A stretch of 64,000 nt of DNA from contig CM060174.1 in the NCBI GenBank assembly GCA_030549775.1, positions 23,920,693 to 23,984,692 on the forward strand, given 5' to 3'. The notes beneath the pieces were generated by a model. That model was given only the letters and a program-made list of their open reading frames with translations, ran no database searches and was not told where the DNA came from. This DNA comes from Tamarix chinensis. Its lineage: Eukaryota; Streptophyta; Magnoliopsida; Caryophyllales; Tamaricaceae. Positions 23,750 to 37,666 of this stretch are shown piece after piece (the first letter of the stretch is position 1; each line of letters starts with the position of its first letter). Made by a program: the position numbers and the translations under genes.

Positions 23750-24080
23750 AAAATGGTTGAGACCAATCGATGGTTTTCCAAAATCACTCAATGGGTCATG
23801 CTGACCAATCGATCAGTTTTATGTACCATTCAATCGGTCAAAGTGTTGCCAACCTTCCTAATGGTGGTGAACCTATTGATCGGTTAACTCATCAATCAAC
23901 TATTTTGAGAACCAATCAATCAATTAACCCAACTAGTCGATTATTCTAGGTACCAGTTGATGGGTTTGTTCAAACCAACCTATGGGTTTAACCTAAGACC
24001 AATACCACTAAATTCATAGTTCAACTAGTCGATAGCACTACCAGATCAGTTGAGTGGTCCGGAGTACCATTTGATCAATT
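23750..24080. repeat. Array of near-palindromic AACCAnTCGATnGGTT motifs
   Basis: About ten diverged copies such as GACCAATCGATGGTTTTCC, CAATCGATCAGTTTT and GATCGGTTAACTCATCAATC, spaced 20-40 bp, inside the family-2 LTR. Confidence 0.7.
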
Positions 24081-25489
24081 GGAGTGAAAATAACCCCAAC
24101 AAACACACATACACACAATTAAATTCCATAATCCTGGCTCAATCAATTTAAACATCAATATGAGGTTATTTAAGGTTCATAACAAGTAGTATTCATGAAT
24201 TGACATATGAAATACCAAAATCATGCTGGGAATCTCATTAGAATCATGATTGCACTTTATAGAATTAATGAGAATTAGAAGAAAAAAGCATACATCACAT
24301 TCTTTTATTGCTAGACCTTCATGAAAACAATCTATGCATCTTATGACACTTGCTACGTAATCTAGATGTTCATAATAAAACAGATAGTACAAATCCCAAA
24401 CCACATTTATGAGACTCGTGCATATAAGATTACAAGTTAATCTTGCCACTAGCTCCTCCATTATTTCAACATCTATCTACTCTACACATTATTATCATTA
24501 TAACCTACATTTCCCACTGAAACATAGAATATAAATTTAATTACTCTTACCATTTTTCATAAAATAGGGAAGATAATGGTTTAATTTAAAAGAGTTAAGC
24601 AACACAATAAAAAGAGCAAAAGCCTCTCAAAATTTGAACCCCTATCCTAAAACAAAAACAAAACCTTTTAAGAAAGATAGATTAAAAATTAGTAAAACCT
24701 TTGAAATCATGCAAATAAGATTTAGTAAAATTGGATAGAGGAAACTAGAGAAAACCCACATTATAAAGGAGAAAACATAAAACACCAAAGATGAAAGCTA
24801 AACCCTCACTCATTTCCCAAATCTAATATTGTCTTCCTTAAGATCAAAATGAGAAGGAGCTAGACAAAGGATTATAAGAGGAAAGGAAGATAAAAAAAAA
24901 ATTAAGGAGAGGAAATGTGGCAAATAAAGTGTGAAGAAAAATAAGGAAGTTCAAAGTTTATAGAATAAAGTATAAAATGAAGCCTTTGGGTTCGAATTAC
25001 TAAGGGCTTCTACTAAAAGAAGAAGTGTAAGGGAATGTATAAATCTAAACCTCAAACCTTAGCCTAAATCTAAGATTTAAAGTGTAGGTTTTGAAGGTTC
25101 AAACTTTGTATGTATGCCTTTGAGCTCAATTGGTGAAACTATAGTGTTCTAGGTAATTTTCCTTAGAAATATCAAACAAAAGAAAGGAATAATGACAACA
25201 TCGGAAGGAAATCAAAGTTTATAAATCTATAGAGGTTGCATGAGCAAATAATCTACTCTAGAATCTTGTAACAGAGAGAGAAAACAAGGAAAAAGAAGAA
25301 AAATGAGTTGAAGTCATAAAAGTAACTTATCATGAATTGCTTCTTTTTGAATATGTTGCAAATTGATAAAAATAGGTTAGGTACACTAAAAACTTCGTAA
25401 AACTTGTAAACAGATTGCTCAAAAATAATTATGATGCTAGAAAAGGTTTTGGGAAATATTCATAGTAAAAATTGAGTTAGAAGAACAAT

Positions 25490-25620
25490 CATTTTATTTG
25501 AACCAGTTGATTGGTTCCCCAAATCAGTCGATCGGTTTATCAAGTTTCAAAACACAAATTTAATGAGTAAACCATCCAATTAGTACCTCTAACTAATCAA
25601 TTAATTTTTTGATAAAACCA
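25490..25620. repeat. Second near-palindrome cluster near the LTR end
   Basis: AACCAGTTGATTGGTT, CAGTCGATCGGTTT and CTAATCAATTAATTTTT about 140-260 bp from the end at 25753, in the same position as the 39476-39620 cluster of the related element. Confidence 0.65.
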
Positions 25621-25753
25621 AGTATCTTCCAAAATCCAAACCATGCTCAAACCAATCCTAAACACACCTCTAAAACAAGATCAAATACATTCAAATCATC
25701 ATCAAGTGCATATATTAGCACACATTATAGACCCTAAAAAGTGGGGTATTACA

Positions 25754-26384
25754 ACGTCACACAAAGGTTGTATCAAATACCATCGATATTTTATATGTTA
25801 AGACTAAGCATAACACATATCTCCTAATAGGTGTTTATAACTTACCCTAAACCATTACATAGGTGTTTCTAAATTCATACATGATGATGCGAAATGTCAA
25901 AACCCTTTTATGTGCTTAAAAATAGCAACCAAAAAATCATGTATCACGTAACACATAAGATGTAACATTACCACAAGTTTGGATGTACAAATTCATTATA
26001 TTCTTAAGGTCATAATTGAAATTAAATAATATCACTTAGGGCTTGTTTAAGCAAAATATAAGTTAGATGTTAAATCAAAATAAAAAAAAATAAGGTCATA
26101 TGCCATTTTAATCCACTATTCATGAGAAAATAACAAAAAGTCAAAGATCATGTCAAACTCAAAGAGAAATTCAAGGACAAGGACAAGGTCACTAATTAAA
26201 TTCATATTCAATAGTCAAGATTTGACCTTTATTATTCAAATATAAACTATGTTTACCATTTTAAGACTAATTTGGTCATTTTATGTCTAATCATGATTAA
26301 TTGACTATTAACCTTAATTCAATTGGTTAATAACTTTTTAATACTAAAAAATATAATTAATTCTCAAATAAACCTACTTATGGT
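25754..26384. other. AT-rich DNA without a recognised feature
   Basis: No coding signal and no clear repeat; base composition resembles the middle parts of the surrounding LTRs. Confidence 0.5.
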
Positions 26385-26580
26385 TATTATTGAGAAATAT
26401 CGGGATCGTTCTCGAGGTATCCTAAGGTTGTCACAAAAGGCCTATGTAGAAAGGGTTCTCAAACGATATGGAATGCATAACTGCAAATCGGGAAATACCC
26501 CTGTCGCTAAGGGAGACAAGTTTAGTCTCAGTCAGTGCCCTAAAAATGACTTTGGTGAAGAACACTTTCAATATTCATAA
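26385..26580 (+). pseudogene. Copia reverse-transcriptase fragment
   Basis: An unbroken stretch reads EKYRDRSRGILRLSQKAYVE, then RVLKRYGMHNCKSGNTPVAKGDKFSLSQCPKND. This is the Copia block I.RDRS.G.LGLSQK.Y...VL.RF.M..C.P.DTPVAKGD..S..QCPKN. Only about 60 residues are kept; neither flank continues the polymerase. The source differs from the two larger Copia copies here, whose equivalents are more decayed. Confidence 0.85.
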
Positions 26581-29500
26581 AAAACATGAAGAACATATAA
26601 ACTCATTTCACTAAATTTTCTTAAAGTTCATCTAAACATATTTTTGGTTGAATCAATCTAAATGATAATATATTATATATAATATTAATCCTAAATATAC
26701 CAATAAACAACTTAAAATTATTAAAAACACACAAAAATAAACTCTAACACAAAGATCAAACCCTACATGTAGGCATAGTGCTCACATGTTGGGTTTTGGG
26801 AAGTTTTGTGAACTTTTAGGAAAAAAATCATAATTTATTTTTACATACAAATATAAATCAAAAAAATAAATTTGAGTTGAAAAATTAAACTCATAGACCT
26901 TTAATTTGATACCAAATAAACCTTCTAATTATCAGCCATCTGGAAGATACGCAGCTTAAGATCTAGAAAACGCTAAATACATGCCTCTTATACTTCAAAC
27001 AAGAACAAAAATCCAATTTCCAAAATGACTAACATGTTTTTTAATTTGATAAAAACATAAACTAAGAGCCCAACACATATTAATAGTCTACATATATTAT
27101 GATTTTATGTATCATATAATGTGTAGATTCTTGTGATTTTATGTATTAAATGGCTTACTATAATGCATCATAATATGGGTAGAATCTTGTGATTTTATGT
27201 ATTAAATGGATTTCTATGTGTAAGAATAATATTACTTGGATTATGTAAAGAAATTTAAAATATAATAAATTGAGCTAGACTAGTTGTTCCCATATATTAA
27301 ATCACATCTAAGAAATCCAATCATAAAGAAAAAAGGAGGATAGAAAAGAAAATGAAGGAGATTAATGAATCTTTTTGAAGGTGAGTTGATGAAGATATTA
27401 AAAATACTTAAATGGATATTAGATGAAGGTTTATGGTGGCATGGATTTGGAGAAGATAAGGGGGTATATTTGTGTGAGTAGATTGGAGGGAGTTTGAAGA
27501 ATATCTCATGATGGGAAAGTTAGAAATGAAGAGAGCATGAAATGGGGGATTAACTTGAAGGTAATGGTTATTTAGTAACAATTATATGGACACCTAAGAG
27601 GTTTTAGGTGGAAAGTATGGCATATGGGGTGAGGTAATCTTAATATAATCTAGAGGAGCTATGTATGGTGGAGAAAGCCACATGAGAAATAAGAGGTGAA
27701 TGGGGTGTATTTAAGTGTTGTTGGTAGGTGATTGGTTGATAATTGATAGTTTAATGATTAGGAGGATACTAAATTATCTAAGGAGTTGTATTTTGGGATG
27801 GTGTTTATGATAGAAGGCTTTCGAGATACCAATAGGGATAAAAGGAGGGTAGGTGTTATGTTGGGATTAGTTTAGAGTAGATCAGAGGCATCAATATGTT
27901 AGGTTATAAGTGTTAGCATAAAAATAAGTAGAAAATGATTGAGAAAATATTTAGAGAATATTTAATAATAATACATATGTTAATTGAATGTCATTATTTG
28001 ATGGTTTTACACTAAATCAAGAGTTAGGGTTAAGTCTTAATAGAATTCAAGAGCTTAGGTTAAGGTTTGCAAAGTTTAAGTATGAACTGAGTTAAGTATG
28101 ATGCATTATGATAATTAATTTTGCTAAAAATTACAATTAATATTAAGAATAATTAAAATAAAGGTCGGTTTTTTAATTCATTTTTATCTACAAAACATAA
28201 TAAAAAATTATGCCTAAAGTTTTATAATTTTTTATTTTAGGAAAAGCTAAAAAAAGCTTAAAACACAAAAAAAAATGTAAATCAAAGCATGAATAATATT
28301 TTTTTCATTATGATATTTGTTTATCCTTTCAAACACAACTATAAAAAAAATTAAAATCTAATAAATTCCAATACAACGAATCTAAGGTGATCCAAGCAGA
28401 CTTATATGCTCTAAAGTGACTTGGAAAGTCTCATAGAACACAACCATAAACTAGTTGAGGCATAGCCTAAAGATCCTCGTCATCATATCCATAAAGATGG
28501 CTGGTGCTTTATTTTTTTTAGGTCATCACATAGTCATGTACACCTACTCATTCAAGGTACTATCCCAACTATTACCTCAAAGCAACCATGTTTCTCTTTA
28601 GAAACACTAATCTCACAACCCTAGCAAATCCTCTCCTCCAATTCCCCATTAGTCCCTAATTTACCCAACAAATATCATGTTATTAAGAACCACATAGTCA
28701 AGAGTCATGGCCTATTACCCACATTTTACACATGTGAGAATAAATAACATCTAGGGTTACTATTCGCGCCTCCTCCAAAACCCTAATTTCTCTTGTTTAG
28801 TAAAGTCCCCTCTTTGGTGCTAGTATAGTCCTCAAATTTTATACCCATGCATGGACTTATATAGTTAGCCATTTGCTCAAGAATTCCATTGTTAACCATT
28901 TGTTTAAACATCATGGACTAACTCCCACATTTTACTCATGTGACAATAACCTACCTATTCGAGCCTCTTCTAAAACCCTAATTTCTCATTTTTTTTCCAT
29001 AACTACTTTCTTTAACCCTATATGGCTACCAAATTTAGTACGCATTCCCAAAATGTAATGGTTAACATCATGTTCGAAATTTTCAGTCTAACTTCCCCAT
29101 ATTATACATGCGATAATAACCTACGCCTAGGGTTACTCCTTAGCCTCCTAAAATCCTAATTTCACCTTTTTTTCATAATCCTTTCATAGTGCACAAATGA
29201 CTCCCCAAATTTGCATGAATACCCAAGATACCATAATTAACCTTGTATCTATTCCTTAGTATCAATATCCCACTTTACTTATATATTATCATAGCTCTCC
29301 CCTAGGTTTTATTAATCATGTCTATGATCTTTCTCCCTCATCCTATATTCACCATAAACCCTTTATTTTTCCCCAATTATTTATTGTAATATCACCAACC
29401 TATTTTGTGTCAATTAACATCGTAAAGTACCCAACATGCCAATTTTCATAGTATTAGGTTACTATAAACCTTATTTCTACCATCTATAAGTGACAGGGCA

Positions 29501-30933
29501 CCTAGCACGAAGGACAGTTCAACTTTTCACACATTCAATATCATAAAAGGCATGGAAATGATTATACATAAATACTAGAAATCAAAATAATTATGATTAC
29601 AAAACTTTCTTATCTTCTATTATCGTAAAGACAAAACTGCATATATAACACCAGAGTCATTTAAAATTTCACGCATGCCATCACACATCAGCACATCAAG
29701 AATATATATTACAATACAGCAAAATCCTAACTATGATTGTATCCTTACCAAAGCGACTCCAATCTCTAAGTATGCATGGCATACACCTCCTCTTTCATTA
29801 CCACCGAAATATTACCTAAAAATAAGGATATACATAGTTTAGACTTTCCTTTTTCCTTTTTTTAAAAGAAATACTTTAACCTAAAGAAAGATAAAATAGG
29901 AGAAAGGAATTGGAGGTAACCAAAGTGGGAATAAAATTATCTAGGGTGGCCTATGGTGGCACGACAGAAACAATGGTTGTTTTAGAGAAGTGGGTGAGGG
30001 TTGGAATTTTAGGGTAGAGGTGGTGGTGGTATTGGGGTTGATTGGAGTTAGTGGTGGTTAGTGGTGATGGATTTGGAGGCCAATGGTGGTGTAGGGAGAG
30101 GTCAGCTGAGAGGGAGAAAGTAGGAAGAATGAGAAAGGAGGGGCTTATGTGTGGTAGTTACGCTAGCTGGGGTGCCTACGTAGGGTGGCTCGTGTGTAGT
30201 GGTGGTAAAGAGGGAGAAGAAAAGGGTTGGTGATGGTGGTGGTAGCAGTGTAGCCAGCTGTAGTTGCAGGTGCAAGAGAAGGGAAGGAGAGGAGGAAAAG
30301 GGGCAAGGGTGGCACACCAAGTGTGGGTAGGGTGTTGGCAGAGAAGGGAGGTTTAAGGATGGATGGTCGGGCGTCGATGGGTAGCAATAGTACTGGAGAG
30401 CTAGAAAGGATGGCGGAGGGAGGAAAATAGGGATCATGGTGCAGAATTGTAGGTGGAAGAGAAGGAAAAAGGAGAGGTTTAAGGGTATATATATGAAGGG
30501 AAGGGGGACGGAGAAGGGAAGAAGACAAGGGAGGGGTTGTCAACTCGACGTGTATGGCTATAGGGGTGGTTGCAAGTGGGTATAGGGTGTAGGGTAGGGT
30601 ATAGGGGTAAGGGATAGGGGTAGGGGCATGGCCAGCGTGCATGGCACTACAAGGCTGAGAAGGGTAACGTGAAGGAGATGGGCAATGTGTAGGGGAGGGA
30701 TGGTTAGTGTAGAAATAGAAAGGGGAGGGCGACGCGAGGAAGAAGATGAGCGGGGAAGGAAGAAACAAGGAAAAGAAGGAAAAAGAAAGAAAAACAAAAG
30801 AGAGGGATATATCTAGGCTTACAAGGAAAAGAAGGAAAAAGAAAGAAAAACAAAAGAGAGGGGCAAGCCTAGGCTTGCCTGGGGCAGGGGAGAAAAAAAA
30901 ATAGGGAAGGAATTAGGCCAAGATGATGCAACC

Positions 30934-30964
<31 letters not shown>

Positions 30965-31208
30965 GAAGGAAGAAGAAAAAAAAAGTAAAGGAAAAAAAAA
31001 GGAAAGAAAAGAAAAGAAAAGGGAGGAAATAAAATTTTTAGTGTGGAATTTAGGTTAGATTTTTAGAGATGATTTTTTTAATTAGCAATAATACAAATTT
31101 TACCTATGATTAACTTGAGATAATTAAATAAAAAACTAAAAATTAAAAATTAGGTTAAGTTAAAATGTTGATAAATTAAATTTATAATTATAAATTTTTT
31201 GGGTATTA
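26581..31208 (-). mobile_element. Noncoding LTR debris, at least two reverse-oriented modules
   Basis: The right end TTTTGGGTATTACA at 31208 is a family-type LTR terminus inserted in the 3' part of Copia-2. The G/GA-rich block 29930-31040 sits 170-1280 bp inside that end, as in the other reverse copies. A second GA-rich block (27290-28060) marks an older module. The 28480-29480 part, with recurring AAACCCTAATTTC and CATGTGA.AATAA, resembles 3600-4330. The left boundary and duplications were not found. Long frames at 30102-30797 come from composition. A (GAA)n run lies at 30940-30963. Confidence 0.5.
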
Positions 31209-34200
31209 CAAAAGACCTCCAACTAATAGCTAAATCACTAAGATAAAAAAAACATATCTACTAGTGGATCTTCTTCTATCAAGGTTTCCACCAAATTTGA
31301 GTCCACAAACCGAACTAGTGAACCTATTGATCTCCCATACTCAATACTAGCTGATGTCATTCCTTTCAAGTACCTAAGGATCCACTTTACTTCTTGCTAA
31401 TGAGCCTTTCCCAAAATCACTTTATATCGATTCACAACACTAATAGCTTGAACAATATCAAGCTGGGTACACACTATAGCATACATGATACAACCAAAAA
31501 CATTCAAATATAAAATAATCGCCATGAACTCCTCTTCCTCTTTAGATTTGGGACAATCCAAAGTGGAAAATCTAAAGTGAGTAGCCAATGGATTTCTCAC
31601 TATCTTAGCATCCATCATATAAAATATCTTTAGAGACTTGTTCACACAGGAATCTTGTGACAAGTACAAAAGCTTCTACTCACAATTTTTAATGATCTCC
31701 AAGCCATGGATCCTCTTTTCAACTCCAAGATACATCATCTTAAACTCTCTCTTTAGCATTGCCTTCACCTTATCAAAATCATACATATATTTTGTTGTCA
31801 CAAGCATGTCATCAACATATAGCAATACACAATATAACCATCCTCTATCTCCTTCGAGTACACATAGCCATCATACTCACTTCTAGAGAAACCATGCTCA
31901 AGTATAAACTAATCAAATCATTTATAACACTGCCTAGGAGACTGATTCAGACCATATAGTGACATCTTCAATAGGCACACATGATCACACATCCCCCCAA
32001 CCACAAACCCATTAGTTTATCGATTGTAAATATCCTCCTCGAGCTCACTATGCAAAAATTTAGTTTTAACCTCCAACTCAAAGTCATGCATATCCACAAA
32101 CTCAAGCAAAGTACAAATTCATAGGAGAAAATACCTCATCATAGTCCACAATTGGAATATGCCTGAATCAATGTGCAAGTAAAAGAGTCTTGTACCTTGG
32201 TATTTAGACCCCTAGAGCTCTCTATTTGAACTTGTACACCCACTTGCACTCAAAAATATTTTTCTTCCTCGGTGCTTTCACAATTTCCTATGTCTGATTC
32301 TTTAATAAGGATTACATCTTCTCTTTTATAGCAACACACCACTTAGCATAATCAGTACTCTCAATAGCCTCTGAGAATGATGTTAGCTTATATACATCAG
32401 CAACAGTTTTTGCACTAGATAAAGCATAGCCAAATAATTCTTCATAATCATACCTAATCACAAGCTTGACAATCCTCTATGCTCTACCTAGAGCAACGCC
32501 CATTTGCTCCACCTACTTTCTAAATCCATTCACTTTAGAAATAGTGGGTCAATCAAAAGGGTCTCTGCTATCCAACTCAACCACAACCTCTACCTAGTCC
32601 GAAGCATTATTCTGATCCACCTCCTTGGTGACACCATCACAAAACTAGATTTTATGGAGGAAAACGGACTCTTAGAGGTAACATCCCTACTAATTGAGAA
32701 CTTGAATGTAGATGGATCCCAAAATATGTACCCTTTCACTCTAGATGTAAGTCAAAGAAAGATACACTTCTTTACTCTAATCTTAAGTTTACCATTATTC
32801 ACATAATCATAAGCAAGGTAACTAAAAACATGCAAATCATATTCATCAATTGTCTTACCAAACCAAAAATACTCAGGTGTCTTCAACTCAATGAACTGAT
32901 TTGGTGACCGATTCACTAGGTATGCTTCCATATGAACTACCTCAACCCAAAACTCTCTATCTAGCCCTCCCTATGATAACCTAAAATAAGCCTTCTCTAA
33001 TACGTTTCAATTCATCCACTCAGTAACCCTATTATGGTGTGATCTTCTATCATAGATGTAGTGTCTCTGTATCCCATGATTTTGATAGAAATTAATAAAA
33101 CTCTACTAAATAAACTCAAGACCATTATCTATTCTAAGACACTTAACCTGCTTCCCCATTTTCTTCTCTATTAAGGTCTTCTAGCATTTAAAAATACCAA
33201 ATGCATCATTCTTATGCTCTAAGAAATAAACCCATACTTTTCTAGAGAAGTCATCAATAAATGTAAGCATGTACTATAGACCGCCTTTGGAAACCACTCT
33301 CGTTGGACCCTAAAAATTTGAATGGATATACTCAAGATTCCCTCTCGTATTATACTTAGGTTTTGAAAATTAACCCTCTTTTTCTTGCTAAACACAAAAT
33401 TCTCATAAAAGTCCATTGTATCTATACTCTGTATATCTAGCAACCCCTTCTTATAGAGCTCAATCAAACCCTTGACACTCATGTGTCCCAGTCTCATGTT
33501 CCAAATGCTCATAACATTTGAGTCTGATAACCTTAGCAATGTTATAGCAACTATCCCCACAATAGTGGAACCTACCAACCCATAAATTTTCCCAACCCGT
33601 TTCCCCTTCATCGCCACTAGAGCCCTTTTTGTAGCTCTCAGGGTATCATCCTCAATAAAACATTAGTACCCATTAAAATTCAAGGAACTCAAATAAATGA
33701 GGTTCTTGGTCATCTCCAAGACATGTCTCACATTGGACAATGTCCTAACCATACTATCATGCATCCAAACCTTCACCATCTCAATTCCAACAACTTTGCA
33801 AGCACCATCGTTTCCCATTAAGACAAATCCTCCTTGATTTACTTCGAACATATAAAACCAACTCCATTCAAGACATATATATTAAGAGCAACCTAAATCC
33901 AAGATCCATCTATCATTGATCTTGATATATTTATAAGTGGCCGACAACATGTTTCCATCACTATCATTATGGGCAACTGTAGTGTCATCCTTTATACTAG
34001 AGGACTTATCACGCATAGTACCAAGCTTCCTATTAAGACTAAACTTCTTAACATGTCCCTTCTTCTAAAACACATAGCATGTCACACTCTTCTTCCAAAT
34101 CTTTGACTTAGATCTAGACTTCTTATAGTCACTAGAACCTCGCTTCAGTGTCCTCCCCTGGCTATAATTCCCTCACTATGTGAGTCCCCAGAAGTACCAC

Positions 34201-34807
34201 TGCTATTTAATTGACTATCAATCAATTCTCATTATAGTAAAATGGATTTCACATCCTTAAGGACTTTCTCATCCTTTCCATAAAAAAAAAGTTCCACAAA
34301 AATGTTTAAAACTTGTAGGAGCACAACAACATAATAGCCAAATATTCATCATCTAATTTAACATCTCTATTATGCAAATCTATAAATATAGATTCAAATT
34401 CATCCAAGTAACTTTTCAAAGATTAATACTTACCTTATTTCAAGCCATGAAGGTGAATCTTCAATAGTAGTCAATTTGCTACTAACATATACAATGACTC
34501 AAGCTTCAGCTACAAGACATTCATTGTTGATTCCATTTCCACTTCCCAAAATACCTCATTCAACAAAAAATAAATTGTGTGGTAGAAAAGGCTTTCAGAT
34601 CTAATTCTTCAAATCTCTCATCCATCATTGGTTCTAGCTTCTTCGAATGACCGAATAAAGTTTTTTAAAATCCATTTTGAATTAGAATCACCCATATCTT
34701 CAATTTCCATATTCCAAAAATGATTAATTGATTAAACTTATCAATATCAAATATTGTACATATCCTAACAACGAGATCTCTTCAAAAAAGTAGCTCTCAT
34801 ACCAAAT
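31209..34807 (-). pseudogene. Copia-2 gag-pol remnant (minus strand)
   Basis: In transcription order on the minus strand. A gag zinc-knuckle trace is near 34050-34090 (CY..., KKGHVKK, broken by a stop). The protease is at 33663-33905, where the active-site block reads WILDLGCS at 33886-33903 instead of the family's DSG. GAG-pre-integrase and integrase are at 32500-33620 (WNMRLGHMSVKGL..L.K.GLL). The reverse transcriptase is at 31390-32300, with EVKTKFLHSELEEDIY, an intact YVDDM at 31805-31819 and PLATHF...GCIMYAIVCTQLDI. Frame breaks occur throughout. The RNase H end and 3' LTR are missing because LTR debris ends at 31208. Confidence 0.88.
34793..34804 (-). other. Copia-2 primer-binding site (initiator Met tRNA type)
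   Basis: Minus strand TGGTATGAGAGC differs by one base from TGGTATCAGAGC, the usual plant Copia site. It lies 3 bases from the LTR end at 34808. Confidence 0.85.
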
Positions 34808-35317
34808 TGTTGTGGAATAGCATAGATTGAAAAGGATCTAAACTAAATTAGAATTAACAAGATTATAAACAATTGATGATTAAATCATAAAGTAAAATAA
34901 TTGAGGAAAAAATAGAGATCTTTATTTTTGTTCTTTTGTAATTGCAGGATGATTAAACTAATCAATCAATCAATTACACAGATCTACAATTCTCTTTTAG
35001 GGGAGAATTCTTTAGAGAAGAAGAAGAATTTAGGTTGCACGACTTCGATGGATAGGGTTTCATCATATATTCTTTTATAGAAGAAAAAAAACTACAAGAT
35101 AAAAAATTGTGTTTTGGAAACAAATGAAAAACACAATTTGTGTTTAGGAAATATGGGACCCCCATGTTTATTTCCTTACTCTTGAATTTTGCCTAAAAAA
35201 ACACATCAAAGATTTCACTGAGAAACATGCTCCCTGTTTATTAACACGGGACCTCTATGCTTCTCACTTAATTCTCCATTATACACTAAACTTCTTCAAT
35301 ACTTGCACGAACCAACA
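34808..35317 (-). mobile_element. Copia-2 5' LTR
   Basis: About 510 bp with terminal TGTTG (minus: TGTTGGTTCG at 35317) and ...CCACAACA at 34808, next to the primer-binding site. Size and ends fit plant Copia LTRs. No partner LTR remains in the window. The frame 34974-35165 lies inside the LTR and is not a gene. Confidence 0.75.
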
Positions 35318-37666
35318 CAATTTCATTATGTGATTTAAATATCAAGACAAAACTCACACTTATTAAGCTTATAAAATTCTAAACATGCATGCTAGAATTT
35401 ACATGCTCCACCCATATAATAAATCAAGGCATATTTTTGACATACATGCTTAAAATAAAAGCATGGCACATGTTAAAATACATTTTTACCTCTAGGGCAC
35501 ACAAATATTAAGTAATGCAAAAATAACCCTAATCATGCTCGATTTATAGCATATTATATATCAAAATCTAAGTAATAAATGAAATAAATTTAATTGAATA
35601 CATGGTATGACATGGAAATAGCTCATAAGGGCAAAACATTCCCTTGTCGAGCCCCTATATAAAATAACTGCATATCATAACATATTTCTACCTATTATCA
35701 CATGTATAAAATTACACATTTAAATGCAAAATTAATATAAAGTGATAATTAAATATGAGCATGATTTCATATAATATATTAGAACTCATAATTTAATCAT
35801 AAAATATCAAATTTCATGCTCTTTCACATTCTAATACAAAGTCACAAATCTTGCAATAATTAAATCCTAGCATGATGCTAAGAATAAAAAACCTAACATG
35901 CCTGCATAAAATATTCTACCATATTACGAGTAATTTGAATTTACCTATATCCAAGCTAATGTAAATATATATATATAAGGCAAGATTCAAGTTCCTCTTG
36001 AATTTCCTTCAAAACACAAAAATATCAAATGAGCAAATATGGAATAACAATATATAAAATAAAAAATAAAATATTAGAATAAAAATCAATAATATGGAAA
36101 AAATAAAAGAAAGTAGATAAGTGGTGATTAAACATTGAACTAAAGAATAGAATGCTTGAGCAAGAATAAATAAAAAACTAACTCCATTTTTTCAAAACCT
36201 TATCTTCATACACTTTTATTGACAGTGTTTGAAAGCTAAGATAAGGAGAATTGATAAATGAAAGAACCAAAAAAAAAAGGTGATAAAGTATGGGGAGAGA
36301 ACATGAAGTGTTGCAACTATACAGCCATGGTGTTGTTGAAGTTGTGAATGGGTTAATGTAGTGGCTTCCAATAAAAGGCTAATGGTTAGGTAAAGTGAAG
36401 AGAAAAGGTTGCTAATTGAAGTAGAGGAAAGGGGAAGTTATGGGAGCTGGTCAAAACTTGCTAAAAATCAGCATGACAAAATAGTGACAACAGGTGCAAA
36501 GTTGATCCTCAATAGAGAAAGAATGGGAAAAGAGAGAGGAAAGTGCTCGAGTTCAAGCTGAATGAGGATGGTAACTTAAATTTTCCAATGTAATGATTGA
36601 AATGAGAGGGAGATACTAAAGGGTGAGAGAGAATGAAGGGTTGAAAGTCACACAAAAGTTAGATGTGACAGTAGGTGCAAAATCATGATTTTATGTGAGA
36701 TATTACAAACGAGGCATGATTTTGGGAAATTGAGCACAGGATATGATAGGGGATGAGTGTGGGGTGATTTTAATCATGCTAACACTTGAAAATGATGGGT
36801 GTTATTGGCTATAGTAGAGTCTTTATGTACTTGTACCATAAACACTTGATTATTGTACTTTTGGGCCAAACTTTTGATTGAATGGATGTAAATAAGCATG
36901 TAAATCATATTTTTGTTGGTCATATATAAGTATAGTTGGTAAACAATGGATAATTAGGGGATTAATTTGCATGTAATATTAATTAATCAAATTGTAAGAA
37001 TGTGTAATAATGAGAATTTATTGAGAAAACTGGAAAATGGATCCCAAAAATTATGAAAATTAATGGGAATGTATGGAGTAATTTTAATAACCCAATATAT
37101 AAAAATATTTGGTATTAGAGATGATTTTATACACAACAAATGGAAAATGAGGAAAAACAATAAAATTAAATGAATTACATAAATGCATTTTTCTACAAAC
37201 ACACAAAACAAACAATGAAAGGTTCAAAATGATATGGATTAATGAAGAATAGTTTTATAAAACTAAGTATATAAAAATATTAAGTCTCGATGTTGGTTTT
37301 ATGTCCAATGGACAAAATTTGGTAAAAAAAACAAAACTAAAATCATCTAATCTCATATAGGGGTTTTTTTATTTTTTTGCAATTTAATGATTTGGATGAT
37401 ATGAATGAAGTTTGAGTGAAAAATAAAATGAGTGGGATAAAAAAATATTTTAATACTAACTTAACAATTTTGAACTAGTTAAAATTGGCAAAACAACAAG
37501 ATCAGAAGAATTGTAGAAAATACAACTTTTCACAAACAACAAAAATGAATGGTAAAAAGTTTGAATTTAATATGAAAAACATGGAATTTAATAGTATAAT
37601 TTATAGATGTAAATTAAGTGAATAATTACATAAAGTAATTAGGATATGGGAAGATAGGGTATTATA
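35318..37666 (-). mobile_element. Truncated reverse LTR (family 1b-like)
   Basis: AT-rich noncoding sequence with a G/GA-rich zone (36290-36800) and a right terminus AGGGTATTATA at 37666, in the same order as the right half of 10248-13587. The left half, including hairpins and box, is absent, so it starts abruptly next to the Copia LTR. No gene. Confidence 0.5.

Larger units (their letters stand above)
21352..25753 (-). mobile_element. 4.4-kb LTR-only element (family 2, reverse)
   Basis: It starts TGTCACCCCTATTTTTCACC and ends GTGGGGTATTACA. The right end, reverse-complemented, matches the left end of 39316-43255 (TATAATGTGTG, CTTGATGATGAT, GATCTT.TTTT). The interior around 22640-22790 matches 62030-62190 (GGACATAAGTCC, GACCCTTTAGTAT.GATA.CCTCTA.TACATCATCA). 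No clear target duplication, and no gag/pol. Open frames inside (21435-21650, 22659-22907, 24177-24461) have no recognisable domain. Confidence 0.65.

Noticed and set aside
21352..25753. Assigning a target-site duplication to this element
   Set aside because: The five bases on each side (TTATG and ACGTC) do not match, so the left boundary may be altered or the element rearranged.
30102..30797. Minus-strand Pro/Ser/Leu-rich frames (111, 201, 79 codons)
   Set aside because: Same situation: a GA-rich LTR block, overlapping frames, no domain.
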